NCBI GenBank assembly: GCA_963578105.1
Contig: CAUZBP010000003.1
Span: 1 to 64,000 of the forward strand
Origin: GCA-2718815 sp963578105
GTDB taxonomy: Bacteria > Planctomycetota > Planctomycetia > Pirellulales > Pirellulaceae
Length of the DNA stretch: 64,000 nt
Reading direction: 5' to 3'
Of the stretch, positions 8,380 to 16,333 are shown piece after piece (position 1 is the stretch's first letter; every line of letters starts with the position of its first letter). The translations under genes were made by a program, and so were the position numbers. A model generated the notes under the pieces. It saw nothing but the letters and a program-made list of their open reading frames with translations, was not told the DNA's origin and ran no database searches.

Positions 8380-9237
8380 ATGCGACTCGGTGCGACGATC
8401 GCGGACTACATCGGTTCATCGGACCCCCAGGCCCATGTAACCGAATGCCAAAAGCAGGGTTACCGGGCCGCTCCCTGCCCCGAGGTTTCCCTCGACCAGT
8501 CCGCCAGGATTCGCGAGATCAAGCGGGTCTTTTCCGACGCCGACATCGTCATTGCTGAAGTTCCCGCCTGGGTCAATCCGCTCCATCCCGACCCGGAAAA
8601 ACGACGAACCAACCGGGACATCATCGCCCAGGCATTAGCCCTGGCGGATGAACTGGGGGCCGTATGTGCTCCCACCGTTGTCGGCTCCTACAATGAAGCC
8701 GATGCGTGGGATTCTCACGTCGGGCACCATCCCCGGAATTTCAGCCGCGAGGCTTTTGACGATGTCGTCCAGTGGATTCGACAGATCCTCGATCAAGTCA
8801 ATCCCACCCGTTCCAAATTGAGCCTGGAAATCTGCCCCTGGACCCTTCTTGACGATCCCGAGGTGTACCTCGAAATCATCCGGGCGGTCGATCATCCGGG
8901 ACTCGCGGTTCACCTCGACCCGGCAAACCTGGTCATCGACCCGCGAACCTATTATGGCACCACCGAGATGATCAACCATTGTTTCGATCAACTCGGGCCG
9001 CGTATTCTGTCGTGCCACGCCAAGGACGTACATTACACGCTGGACGCCCGCACGGTAGGCATCGAAGAAGTCGTGCCCGGCCGGGGCGTGCTAGACTATG
9101 CCACGTTCTTGACACGCATTGGGAAATTGTCACCCGATATGCCGTTAATCATCGAACACCTTGCCAACCGGCAGGAATTCGACGAAGCGGCCGAGTTTGT
9201 CCGTCAGGTCGCCTGCCAGGTCGGGGTGGCGCTGTAG
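8380..9237 (+). CDS. sugar phosphate isomerase/epimerase (xylose isomerase-like TIM barrel)
   Basis: 285 residues, AP-endonuclease-2 / xylose-isomerase-like TIM barrel. Metal-site segments of the family can be followed: LSLEICPW (Glu ligand), LAVHLDPANLV (Asp), SCHAKDVHY (His in HAKD) and LIIEHL (final Glu). These enzymes use a divalent metal to isomerise or epimerise keto-sugars. The start is backed by AAGAGG seven bases upstream. First gene of a tight + strand trio (next start 12 bp after its stop, and the next gene's Shine-Dalgarno overlaps this stop codon). Substrate not deducible; inositol, sugar-acid or sugar-alcohol breakdown is likely from the neighbours. Confidence 0.82.
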   Translation: MRLGATIADYIGSSDPQAHVTECQKQGYRAAPCPEVSLDQSARIREIKRVFSDADIVIAEVPAWVNPLHPDPEKRRTNRDIIAQALALADELGAVCAPTVVGSYNEADAWDSHVGHHPRNFSREAFDDVVQWIRQILDQVNPTRSKLSLEICPWTLLDDPEVYLEIIRAVDHPGLAVHLDPANLVIDPRTYYGTTEMINHCFDQLGPRILSCHAKDVHYTLDARTVGIEEVVPGRGVLDYATFLTRIGKLSPDMPLIIEHLANRQEFDEAAEFVRQVACQVGVAL

Positions 9238-9249
9238 GAGGAGGAATCG

Positions 9250-10053
9250 ATGAACGATCAACTCGCTGGAAAAATCGCGTTAGTCACCGGGGCCAGCAAA
9301 GGAATCGGCCAGTCTCTGGCCGTGGGGTTGGCCGAAGCCGGGGCGACGGTCGCCGTCAACTACAAGACAGACCTGCCCGGCGCAACAGAGACTTGCGAGC
9401 GGATTCGCCGGTCGGGTGGACAAGCGGAAATCTTTCAAGCTGACATCGGATCTAAATCATCGTTCGAGCAGCTGAACGAGGCAGTCTGTGAGCGGTTGGG
9501 ACGGCTCGACGTCCTGGTGAACAACGCAGCACGGACCCGTTTCGGACCGCCCGAAGAGATCACAGAAGAGGACTTCGACGACGTGGTCGCCACCATCCTG
9601 CGCGGTCCGTTCTTCGGCTCGATCGCCGCCGCGGCCTGCATGCGCCGCACCGGTGGCGGGTCGATCATCAACATCAGCTCCATCGCGGTACGGCAGATCA
9701 TGCGTTTTCACAGCAGCTACACGATGGCCAAGGGGGGCCTGGAATCCCTCACAAGACAGTTCGCCTTCGAGTTTGCCCCCCAGGTTCGCGTCAACGCGAT
9801 CGCGCCGACCGCGACAAATAACGCGAGAAATCTGGAATACGATCCGAACTTCAACGAGAAGTGGGCAAAGATCACACCTGCCGGACGGGTCGGCGAAGGA
9901 AGCGACTACGTCGGCCCCTGTGTCTTCCTTGCGGGCGATCAGGCCGAGTTTATCACCGGACAAATCATCTATGTCGACGGCGGCTGGAGCTTGCAGGGTA
10001 GGTCACCTGACATGTCCGACTTTGATTTCAGCTCGGATCGCCAACGGGATTGA
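9250..10053 (+). CDS. SDR-family oxidoreductase
   Basis: 267-residue classical SDR: TGASKGIG cofactor loop, LVNNAA, INISSIA with catalytic Ser, YTMAKGG (Tyr/Lys), and GQIIYVDGGWSLQG at the end. A very strong ribosome-binding site (AGGAGGAGGAATCG then ATG) overlaps the stop of the preceding isomerase gene, so the two are almost surely co-translated. It probably oxidises a sugar or polyol that the flanking isomerases rearrange. A C-terminal extension of about 18 residues after the DGG (SPDMSDFDFSSDRQRD) is longer than usual. Confidence 0.9.
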   Translation: MNDQLAGKIALVTGASKGIGQSLAVGLAEAGATVAVNYKTDLPGATETCERIRRSGGQAEIFQADIGSKSSFEQLNEAVCERLGRLDVLVNNAARTRFGPPEEITEEDFDDVVATILRGPFFGSIAAAACMRRTGGGSIINISSIAVRQIMRFHSSYTMAKGGLESLTRQFAFEFAPQVRVNAIAPTATNNARNLEYDPNFNEKWAKITPAGRVGEGSDYVGPCVFLAGDQAEFITGQIIYVDGGWSLQGRSPDMSDFDFSSDRQRD

Positions 10054-10060
10054 CCGACCG

Positions 10061-10954
10061 ATGCAAAATCAGATCACGACCATCGATTTCAACTGCGATT
10101 GGTATCTCAAGGACTACAACCTGACACCTCGTTCGACGCCGGGTGACATGACCCGCGAAGACATCATCTCCTTTCTCGGCACGCTGGAAGTCGACGCAGT
10201 GGAGCTGATGCACGATTACTGGAAGGATCTTCCTGCTGCTACGGTACGGGGTATCGCACACGACGCGGGCCTGTCAATTCATTGCTACATCTTTGTGCTC
10301 GATCTGGCTCTCCCGGTCGCACAACGTAGTCAAGCAATGGACCAGCTGAAAAAAATCCTCGATCGAATCTCCGAATTGGGGGCGCCAACGGGTATGATCG
10401 TCCCGGGGCTGGTAAAAGAAAACTACACGCTCGACGAACAGCGGGCCTGGATGATCGACGGACTGCGTGCCTCTGCTGATCTGGCCCGGACGCACAAGCT
10501 CACCCTGCTCGCCGAGAATATCGACCTGGCGGCGATTCGCCCCCTGATGGGCCACGCCGCCGACTGCCGCACGCTCTGCGAAGCCGTCGATTCGCCCGCG
10601 TTTCGACTGATCTATGACTGCGGGGCGACGAGGATCATCAACGAAGATCCCGTCGATGCTTTGCGGACAATGGCTCCCTACATCGGTCATGTTCACCTGA
10701 AAAACAACCGCCGTCTTCATCCGTCTGATGAAGTCGAACGATCGTTGGAGTCAGACCATGGCGAACGTTTCACCGGCTGCAACCTCGACCAGGGAGAAGT
10801 CGACTTGACCACGGTGATCAACGAACTGAGTCAACTGGATTACCAGGGAGCAATCGCCCTGGAGTACCAGGGACAAGAGGATCCGCGGAAAGCGCTGCCA
10901 CACAACGTCTCGATCCTGCGTCACTTGATCTCCGCTCACGGAGAATCAGCTTGA
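10061..10954 (+). CDS. sugar phosphate isomerase/epimerase (xylose isomerase-like TIM barrel)
   Basis: About 297 residues. Second isomerase-like TIM barrel of the trio: early AVELMHDYW, then LAENIDL (Glu ligand), FRLIYDCGATRI (Asp), GHVHLKN (His) and AIALEYQGQEDP (Glu). The open frame continues upstream into the SDR gene in another register, but the ATG at 10061, 7 bp after the SDR stop, gives the family N-terminus MQNQITTIDFN. It is not a close copy of the 8380 gene: loops and lengths differ, so they probably act on different intermediates. Nothing but a sialidase remnant lies between it and the facing - strand genes. Confidence 0.8.
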   Translation: MQNQITTIDFNCDWYLKDYNLTPRSTPGDMTREDIISFLGTLEVDAVELMHDYWKDLPAATVRGIAHDAGLSIHCYIFVLDLALPVAQRSQAMDQLKKILDRISELGAPTGMIVPGLVKENYTLDEQRAWMIDGLRASADLARTHKLTLLAENIDLAAIRPLMGHAADCRTLCEAVDSPAFRLIYDCGATRIINEDPVDALRTMAPYIGHVHLKNNRRLHPSDEVERSLESDHGERFTGCNLDQGEVDLTTVINELSQLDYQGAIALEYQGQEDPRKALPHNVSILRHLISAHGESA

Positions 10955-11125
10955 CGTCGCAGAGCGCGGTCTTCCAACTGTGCTTTACCGCGGCGTTGAA
11001 CTTCTCGGATCACCTCCGCAAGGGGCAAGTGGGCATCGAGGTCGGCTGGACGTTTGCCACCCCCCCTCCAGAACATCGGCCACATTCCACTAGGCGCAGC
11101 AACGCGGTGGGTATGCCGGATTCTG

Positions 11126-11344
11126 TCACGTTTCGTCCCGCAACCACAGTCCACGGACCTGTGAGTCACCATCCTGGTATGCCGTGTAGTACACACAAAA
11201 AATTTCCCCGGCCGGTAGCCGCACCATATCGGGATAACCGCAGTTCCAATCTGTGGCGGGGACCAACTGGCCGGCATACTGCCAGGTGAGACCGTCGTCC
11301 CGGCTGGATAGCAGACGTGCGCTACGCATTTCCCCGGCCCGATT
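11126..11344 (-). pseudogene. C-terminal remnant of a sialidase/BNR-repeat protein
   Basis: The - strand frame contains SSRDDGLTW, a perfect Asp-box (S-x-D-x-G-x-T-W), followed by CGYPDMVRLPAGEIFCVYYT and RGLWLRDE. This is the last blade of an exo-alpha-sialidase-like six-bladed propeller (family normally 350-500 residues). An in-frame stop at 11345-11347 cuts off everything upstream; only about 72 codons remain, and the neighbouring dehydrogenase gene ends 53 bp beyond. No start signal. The 170 bp on its other side (10955-11125) hold no gene. Confidence 0.55.
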
Positions 11345-11377
11345 CTATCTGAACCCGTACCCTCGTCCAATGCGCCG

Positions 11378-11396
11378 GCAGGGCGTTTCGCCCTGC
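11378..11396 (-). terminator. hairpin immediately after the Gfo/Idh/MocA gene
   Basis: GCAGGGCG-TTT-CGCCCTGC: a perfect 8-bp GC-rich stem with a 3-base loop, directly abutting the TAA of the oxidoreductase gene. No T-run follows on the - strand, so it may act as an mRNA 3' stabiliser or a weak terminator. Confidence 0.35.
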
Positions 11397-12362
11397 TTAC
11401 CCTGCTGCGTAGGCCCGCTCGATCACCTCGTTGGTCGCACGCCCCTCGTGACCATCGACACGCGGTGGGCGGTTTTCACGAATTGCCGCCACGAAATCAG
11501 CCACCAGGGGTAGGTTGAAGTTTGCAGCCGGTGGGTGCTCTTCGATCTCCACTCCAGCGGCCGTCTCGATCACCAGCCGCCCGGAGTTCAGTGGTGTTGC
11601 CGAAAGGCGACCCGCCGTCCCCACCAGGATGAACTCATCGGGATCCAGCGGCACACCAAAGTAGCACTGCAGCGACCCGACGGCTCCGCTGGTAAAACGG
11701 AGTGCGTAGACGGCACAATCGTCAGCGGCAAAGGCCCCCGCCACGGTTTCGCAAAAGCCCCGCACCTCGGCAATCGGCCCCAGCAGGTCCAGGAACAGGT
11801 TCAGTCGATGGCTGCCAATGTCCATCAGCGCCCCGCCGCCACCCTCGCCGGGAAGTACCCGCCAGTATCCGTCCTCTCCCGGAGCAAAAGAGAAAGCCGT
11901 CGCGGTCACCGCGGTGACACTGAAAACCGTACCGATGCGACCCTCCAGGATTAATTCACGGATCCGGTCGACCACCGGGTAATAGCGACGATAGTAGGCC
12001 ACTCCGAGTTGTACACCGGCCTGGCCACAGGCGGCGATCATCTGATCGCATTCGTTGGTCGTCAACGCCATCGGTTTTTCACACAGGACGTGTTTTCCAG
12101 CAGCAGCACAAAGAAGTGTTTGCGGCAGGTGCCGGTCAACCGGTGTGGCAATGTAAACAGCATCCACTTCACCATCCCCAGCCAATTCGGACTGGTCGAG
12201 ATAGCCCCGCGACACCTCGAAGTCGTCGCAAAACTGCTGCAGCGGCCCGGCGCTCCGTCGGCAGGCTGCTACCAGTTGGCTGTCGGCGTCGGCCTGAATT
12301 GCAGCAGCCACCCGGCGTCGTACCACGTCGCCACACCCGAGGATTCCCCAGCGAATCGTCAT
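11397..12362 (-). CDS. Gfo/Idh/MocA family oxidoreductase
   Basis: About 321 residues. N-terminal Rossmann fold begins MTIRWGILGCGDVVRRRV with the GxGxxxxxx cofactor loop; AVYIATPVDRHL and LCEKPMAL carry the conserved Glu-Lys-Pro of the family; the C-terminal alpha/beta domain has GGGALMDIGSHRLNL. These enzymes oxidise or reduce sugars and inositols with NAD(P). The chosen ATG (12362-12360) overlaps the TGA of the upstream gene as TGATG, a coupled arrangement; an alternative start at 12377 would overlap by 16 bases. Third gene of the - strand set with the ThDP enzyme and a second dehydrogenase. Confidence 0.88.
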   Translation of the reverse strand: MTIRWGILGCGDVVRRRVAAAIQADADSQLVAACRRSAGPLQQFCDDFEVSRGYLDQSELAGDGEVDAVYIATPVDRHLPQTLLCAAAGKHVLCEKPMALTTNECDQMIAACGQAGVQLGVAYYRRYYPVVDRIRELILEGRIGTVFSVTAVTATAFSFAPGEDGYWRVLPGEGGGGALMDIGSHRLNLFLDLLGPIAEVRGFCETVAGAFAADDCAVYALRFTSGAVGSLQCYFGVPLDPDEFILVGTAGRLSATPLNSGRLVIETAAGVEIEEHPPAANFNLPLVADFVAAIRENRPPRVDGHEGRATNEVIERAYAAG

Positions 12363-13372
12363 CAGAGGCTTACCCATTCGCCCGATCGCCCACTCTCGAT
12401 CACCGCGTCAATCACCCGCATGTTCGCCACCGCGTCGGTAATCGGTGTCGGCACCGGCGTGTCGTCGAGAATGGCCCGGCTGAAGAGATCACCCTGGATT
12501 CCGTACTGGTCACTGGTCGGAAACTCGATTTTCTCAATTTCATCACCCCGCTGGTGCCAGATGAGGCTGGGTCGATCCGAAAAGGAGTTAAACGGGGTCT
12601 CTATTTCGACCCGACCGGTTGTTCCAAAAATATTAACCCGCTGGTAGGGGACCAACTGCGTCGAACAGGTCCAGGTGCTGGTCCCACGACCGAAATCCAG
12701 GATCGCGGAGGCCAGGCGATCCGTCCCGAACGAGTCATCGTATTCAACAATCCCCATCACGCGTTCCGGTTCAGCCTCAAAAATGAACCGGGACAGCGAA
12801 ATGGCATAGCAGCCGATGTCCATCAGACCACCACCGCCGATGTCGGACATGTTGCGAATGTTCGCACCGTCGTCATTGAAGTAGGCAAACATCGTCTGGA
12901 TCGTCCTCAGTTCTCCCACGCCTCCTTCCTGCACAATCTGACGGGCCCGCTGCCACTTGGGATGGTGACGATACATGAAGGCCTCCATCAACTTCAACTC
13001 CGGATGGACTTCGCCCACATCGACCAGGTGTTGAGCCTCACCGGAAGTCAGCGCGATGGGTTTCTCGCATAACACGTGTTTGCCCGCCTCCAGTGCCTGG
13101 ATCGACAGCGGTACGTGCAGATGGTTGGGCAAGGGATTGTAAATCGCATCGATCTCAGGATCGGCCAGTAGTTCTTCGTAGGACCCGTAGCTCGTAGGAA
13201 TCCCCAGTTCACTGGCCGTCACACGGGCCCGCTCGGCGTCGCGCGAGGCGATCGCCCTGATGTCACAAAACTGGGCCTTTTGCATCGCCGGAATCACCTT
13301 CTTGGTACCGATTTTGGCAGTGCTGAGGATTCCCCAGCGGATTTTTTCAGCTTTCACTTGAGCAGCGCTCAT
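12362..13372 (-). CDS. Gfo/Idh/MocA family oxidoreductase
   Basis: 336 residues. Rossmann start KIRWGILSTAKIGTKKVIPA, IYNPLPNHLHVPLSIQAL, LCEKPIALTSGEA with the conserved EKP, then GGGLMDIGCYAISLSRF in the substrate domain. The N-terminal signature ILSTAKIG/NPLPNHLH resembles the glucose-fructose oxidoreductase / 1,5-anhydrofructose-reductase-like / dihydrodiol dehydrogenase-like branch. Good ribosome-binding site (GAGGA) upstream. Coupled by a one-base overlap to the dehydrogenase that follows. Both dehydrogenases differ from each other in the substrate domain, so two different steps are likely. Confidence 0.88.
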   Translation of the reverse strand: MSAAQVKAEKIRWGILSTAKIGTKKVIPAMQKAQFCDIRAIASRDAERARVTASELGIPTSYGSYEELLADPEIDAIYNPLPNHLHVPLSIQALEAGKHVLCEKPIALTSGEAQHLVDVGEVHPELKLMEAFMYRHHPKWQRARQIVQEGGVGELRTIQTMFAYFNDDGANIRNMSDIGGGGLMDIGCYAISLSRFIFEAEPERVMGIVEYDDSFGTDRLASAILDFGRGTSTWTCSTQLVPYQRVNIFGTTGRVEIETPFNSFSDRPSLIWHQRGDEIEKIEFPTSDQYGIQGDLFSRAILDDTPVPTPITDAVANMRVIDAVIESGRSGEWVSL

Positions 13373-13538
13373 CCGGTCCTCTTCTTCCTGATTGTTTTTT
13401 CTCGGTTGTCATTTTTGTCTATTGTTACTCCGAAGTCATCCGGCCGGAAATCCCACAACCGGCGAACCAGAAATCACAAGGACAACCACGGTCTTTTCGC
13501 AACCGAAACTCGATACGGGGCCACATATTCCTGCCTCT

Positions 13539-15215
13539 TCACGTCACTGCCAGCGGAGCTAGTGCCTCGATGTCTGAGACCACATCGATAATGACCGGCC
13601 GGGCCGTTGCGAAGGCCTTGTGCAGGGCACCGGCCAGTTCCGACGGTTTTTCGACGCGTATACCTACGGCGCCCATGTTCTCCGCGATGCTCGCGAAGTT
13701 TACATCGCTATACTGCCACAGGGAAAGCCCTCCTTCGGTTTGTTCACCACCATAGAGCTGATCGAAGCCACGCTTCGACTGGCTGCCCGAACTGTTGTTG
13801 TTGACCAACGTGACTGAGTTGATACCGGACCGTACAGCGGTCTCGACTTCGGCTATGTGATACCAAAATCCAGCATCCCCGGTGAAACAGAACACCGGTC
13901 GTTCGGGTGCGCCGCACTTGGCACCCAGCGCCGCCGGAAACGCCCAGCCCAGATGACCGGCGCTGCGTAGGTAACTCTGGTTGGGCGCCCGCAAATCGTA
14001 CATCCCGCCCATCCACATACCACTGTGGCCGGTGTCGACAACGACGATCGCATCGCCGGGCAGGTGCTCGCTCAACTCCTTGCAAATTCGCTCGGGGCGT
14101 ATCGGCACCCTGTCGGACTCGAGTTGCTCACGAAACTTGCTGCGCCACTCTCCGACCAATCCGCCGGCGCGTTGGGTCCAGGCAGCGCGGCGAGTCGCCG
14201 AATCGCTGTCGGCCAACGTCAACATCCGTGTCAATGTTGCTTTGGCATCAGCCTGTACCGCCGCCTTCAGCGGGTAGTTTCGCCCGATGATTTCCGGTAC
14301 CAGATCAATCTGGATGGCCGCGACTCCGATCGGCGGAACCTGCCAGAAATGAGTTGTCATGCCACCGGCCGTGGTGCCGATGAAACAGACCAGATCCGCC
14401 TCGTTAACCACCCGGTTGGCACTCTCTCGCGAATAAGTACCGACAACACCCACCGACAGAGGGTGGACACCGGAAATAACATCCTTCCCGTTAAGCGAAG
14501 TGGCGACCGGGATTTGCAGCCGCTCGGCCAAAGCAACCAATTCGTCCGCAGCACCCGAGGTTCGCACGCCACCACCGGCGATAATGACCGGACGTTTCGC
14601 CTTTTCCAGTTCCAGTAGCGCGGCCCGAAGTTGCTGCTCGGTAGGCTGCGGCCGAAACGGTGGAACCTGAGCAAAAGCCTTTTCGCACAGCACTTCCACA
14701 TCGGCCTGCTCGACGTCGATCTGAGCTTCGTTGCCACGGAACTGCAAATGCACCGGCCCCGGCATGCCCGAAGTCGCAACGCGGAAGGCCTGGCGAATCA
14801 TATCCGGAAAGCGTTCCACCAAGTCGACAGTGGCGTTGAATTTGGTCACTGGCTCGAAGGCAGGTACATCGTCTATCTCCTGATAGACGCCACGGAACTT
14901 TGTGTGCGGGTCTCGACCACCGGTCAGGGCGATAACGGGAGAATGGGCCAGATAAGCGTCACGAAGACCGGCAGCCAAATTGAGAGCACCGACCACCTGA
15001 GCCATACATACTCCCGGACGCCCAGTGGCGCGAGCGTAGCCGTCGGCCATGTAAGCGGCTGACTTCTCCGCGTGAATCTGTATTCGCTTGATGTCGGTGC
15101 GCAATTCCAGTTCGACCATGGTTTGTCGCAGCACGGCTGGCACCATGAAGACATGACTGACACCATACCCGTGGAGCATGTCGGCCATGACCTGTCCACC
15201 TGTCATCTTTGGCAT
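13539..15215 (-). CDS. thiamine-pyrophosphate-dependent enzyme, acetolactate-synthase-like
   Basis: 558 residues, three-domain ThDP enzyme. The N-terminal PYR domain has HAEKSAAYMADGYARATG with the catalytic Glu that activates the cofactor; the middle domain has PVIIAGGGVRTSG; the PP domain has the GDAGFWYHIAEVET ... NNNSSG motif that binds Mg-diphosphate (canonical GDG replaced by GDA). It belongs with acetolactate synthase, IolD, benzoylformate decarboxylase and oxalyl-CoA decarboxylase relatives; no small regulatory subunit is near, so a catabolic C-C lyase or decarboxylase is more likely than amino-acid synthesis. GGGAG site before the ATG. Lead gene of the - strand set; 166 bp separates it from the next gene. 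Confidence 0.85.
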   Translation of the reverse strand: MPKMTGGQVMADMLHGYGVSHVFMVPAVLRQTMVELELRTDIKRIQIHAEKSAAYMADGYARATGRPGVCMAQVVGALNLAAGLRDAYLAHSPVIALTGGRDPHTKFRGVYQEIDDVPAFEPVTKFNATVDLVERFPDMIRQAFRVATSGMPGPVHLQFRGNEAQIDVEQADVEVLCEKAFAQVPPFRPQPTEQQLRAALLELEKAKRPVIIAGGGVRTSGAADELVALAERLQIPVATSLNGKDVISGVHPLSVGVVGTYSRESANRVVNEADLVCFIGTTAGGMTTHFWQVPPIGVAAIQIDLVPEIIGRNYPLKAAVQADAKATLTRMLTLADSDSATRRAAWTQRAGGLVGEWRSKFREQLESDRVPIRPERICKELSEHLPGDAIVVVDTGHSGMWMGGMYDLRAPNQSYLRSAGHLGWAFPAALGAKCGAPERPVFCFTGDAGFWYHIAEVETAVRSGINSVTLVNNNSSGSQSKRGFDQLYGGEQTEGGLSLWQYSDVNFASIAENMGAVGIRVEKPSELAGALHKAFATARPVIIDVVSDIEALAPLAVT

Positions 15216-15680
15216 TTTAATTCTCCCTCGATTGACCTTGAAAAATCAGTTCGAGTGCCTTCAAAAATTTTTCCTTGTCGATTACCATTGAGCGTCGCAT
15301 AAAACCCCACTAACAAGTGTTCCATCCTCAACCTGAACAAGCCGTACCCAAGATTGCTTAGTCCCGGGAAACCGGAGAACGGCGACAAGGAACGGCTTTT
15401 TCTGACGGCACCCAAGTTTACCGGGATTTCTGTCGGGAGCACCCACCGAGGACACGCGGAGCTCACTCGACTGCGCGTCTGTCACTTCATTGCGGACGCA
15501 GCCCAGGCGGTGCCGCCACAAAATTTGCTGAACGCACGATCCCCGGGTGAGCAAAAGAGAGGCCAAGCCGGCACCACCACTTCGGGAACTCCCGGGCTTC
15601 GCAACGGTCCCCTGGCCTGGGTCTGAGTTCGGGCCTGACTCCAGAACTCCCCGAGCCGAGGTGATATCCCTGAACATAAG
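15216..15680. other. intergenic region without recognised gene
   Basis: 465 bp between the ThDP enzyme start and tRNA-Phe. Short frames exist on both strands but none has a family pattern, convincing start signal or normal composition. Promoters for the - strand ThDP gene must lie here. Confidence 0.4.
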
Positions 15681-15753
15681 TGGTCAGGGGCGGATTTGAA
15701 CCGCCGACACGTGGATTTTCAGTCCACTGCTCTACCAACTGAGCTACCTGACC
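15681..15753 (-). tRNA. tRNA-Phe (GAA anticodon)
   Basis: A complete 73-nt cloverleaf reads on the - strand: acceptor GGTCAGG/CCTGACC, D-arm GCTC-AGTTGGTA-GAGC, anticodon stem GTGGA/TCCAC with loop CTGAAAA (anticodon GAA), variable GTGTC, T-arm GGCGG-TTCAAAT-CCGCC, discriminator A. The 3' CCA is not encoded (next bases CTT) and must be added after transcription. It stands alone, with no other tRNA or rRNA nearby. Confidence 0.97.
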
Positions 15754-16333
15754 CGAATCTTGGCTATGACCCGATGCGCAACGGGCCAATCCCAAAACTC
15801 ATTGAGTCGGCTAGTCTAGTCGATGGCTGGTTTGACGCAAGTCGAGGTAAACCGGGAAGGTGGTTCAAGTAGCGGCCGAAAATTGTGGAAACTCGTCACG
15901 CAGCGAGTGTGAAGAAAACGCCCCTGGTATCACCAACTCGCACCGTGGCTAGGCGTGTCATTGCAACGAACATTCACTGGTAAACATCCGTATCAAGAAA
16001 GGGTGATTCCGGCCAACCGTCGGAGACACATCGGAGGTTCTACAGATTCCGAATTTCCTCAGAACGATCTCGACGGGCTGCTTCTCATATCACCGGAAGC
16101 CGATATTTTCAAACAGGTTGCGACGCTCAGACGACTTGACACCTAAATTAACGAAGGCTAGCATCACCTTACGGAACAGACCTCTGGGGCGCTGTCAAAA
16201 CAGCCCCTGGTTCAACCAAAGTTTACTCCGAGTGTCGTCACAACTTAGCCGTCCCGGTCCACAGGCATTTTTGTCCCACCACATTTTGTGGCACGGTGAA
16301 TCAATGAATGAAGTTGTGACGAGAGAGGTAGCC
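15754..16333. other. intergenic region, probable leader of the envelope operon
   Basis: 580 bp from tRNA-Phe to the toroid protein start. The frame of the toroid gene stays open back to 16118 and another frame exists at 15955-16146, but neither has protein-like composition or a start signal. The operon promoter and that of tRNA-Phe should lie here; no clear boxes seen. Confidence 0.4.

Noticed and set aside
9653..10060. N-terminal extension of the second isomerase into the SDR gene
   Set aside because: It overlaps the SDR coding sequence in another frame and the family N-terminus begins at the ATG at 10061.
15487..15795. 102-codon - strand frame including VAQLVEQWTENPRVGGSN
   Set aside because: This is the well-known false translation of a tRNA gene; the cloverleaf of tRNA-Phe accounts for it.
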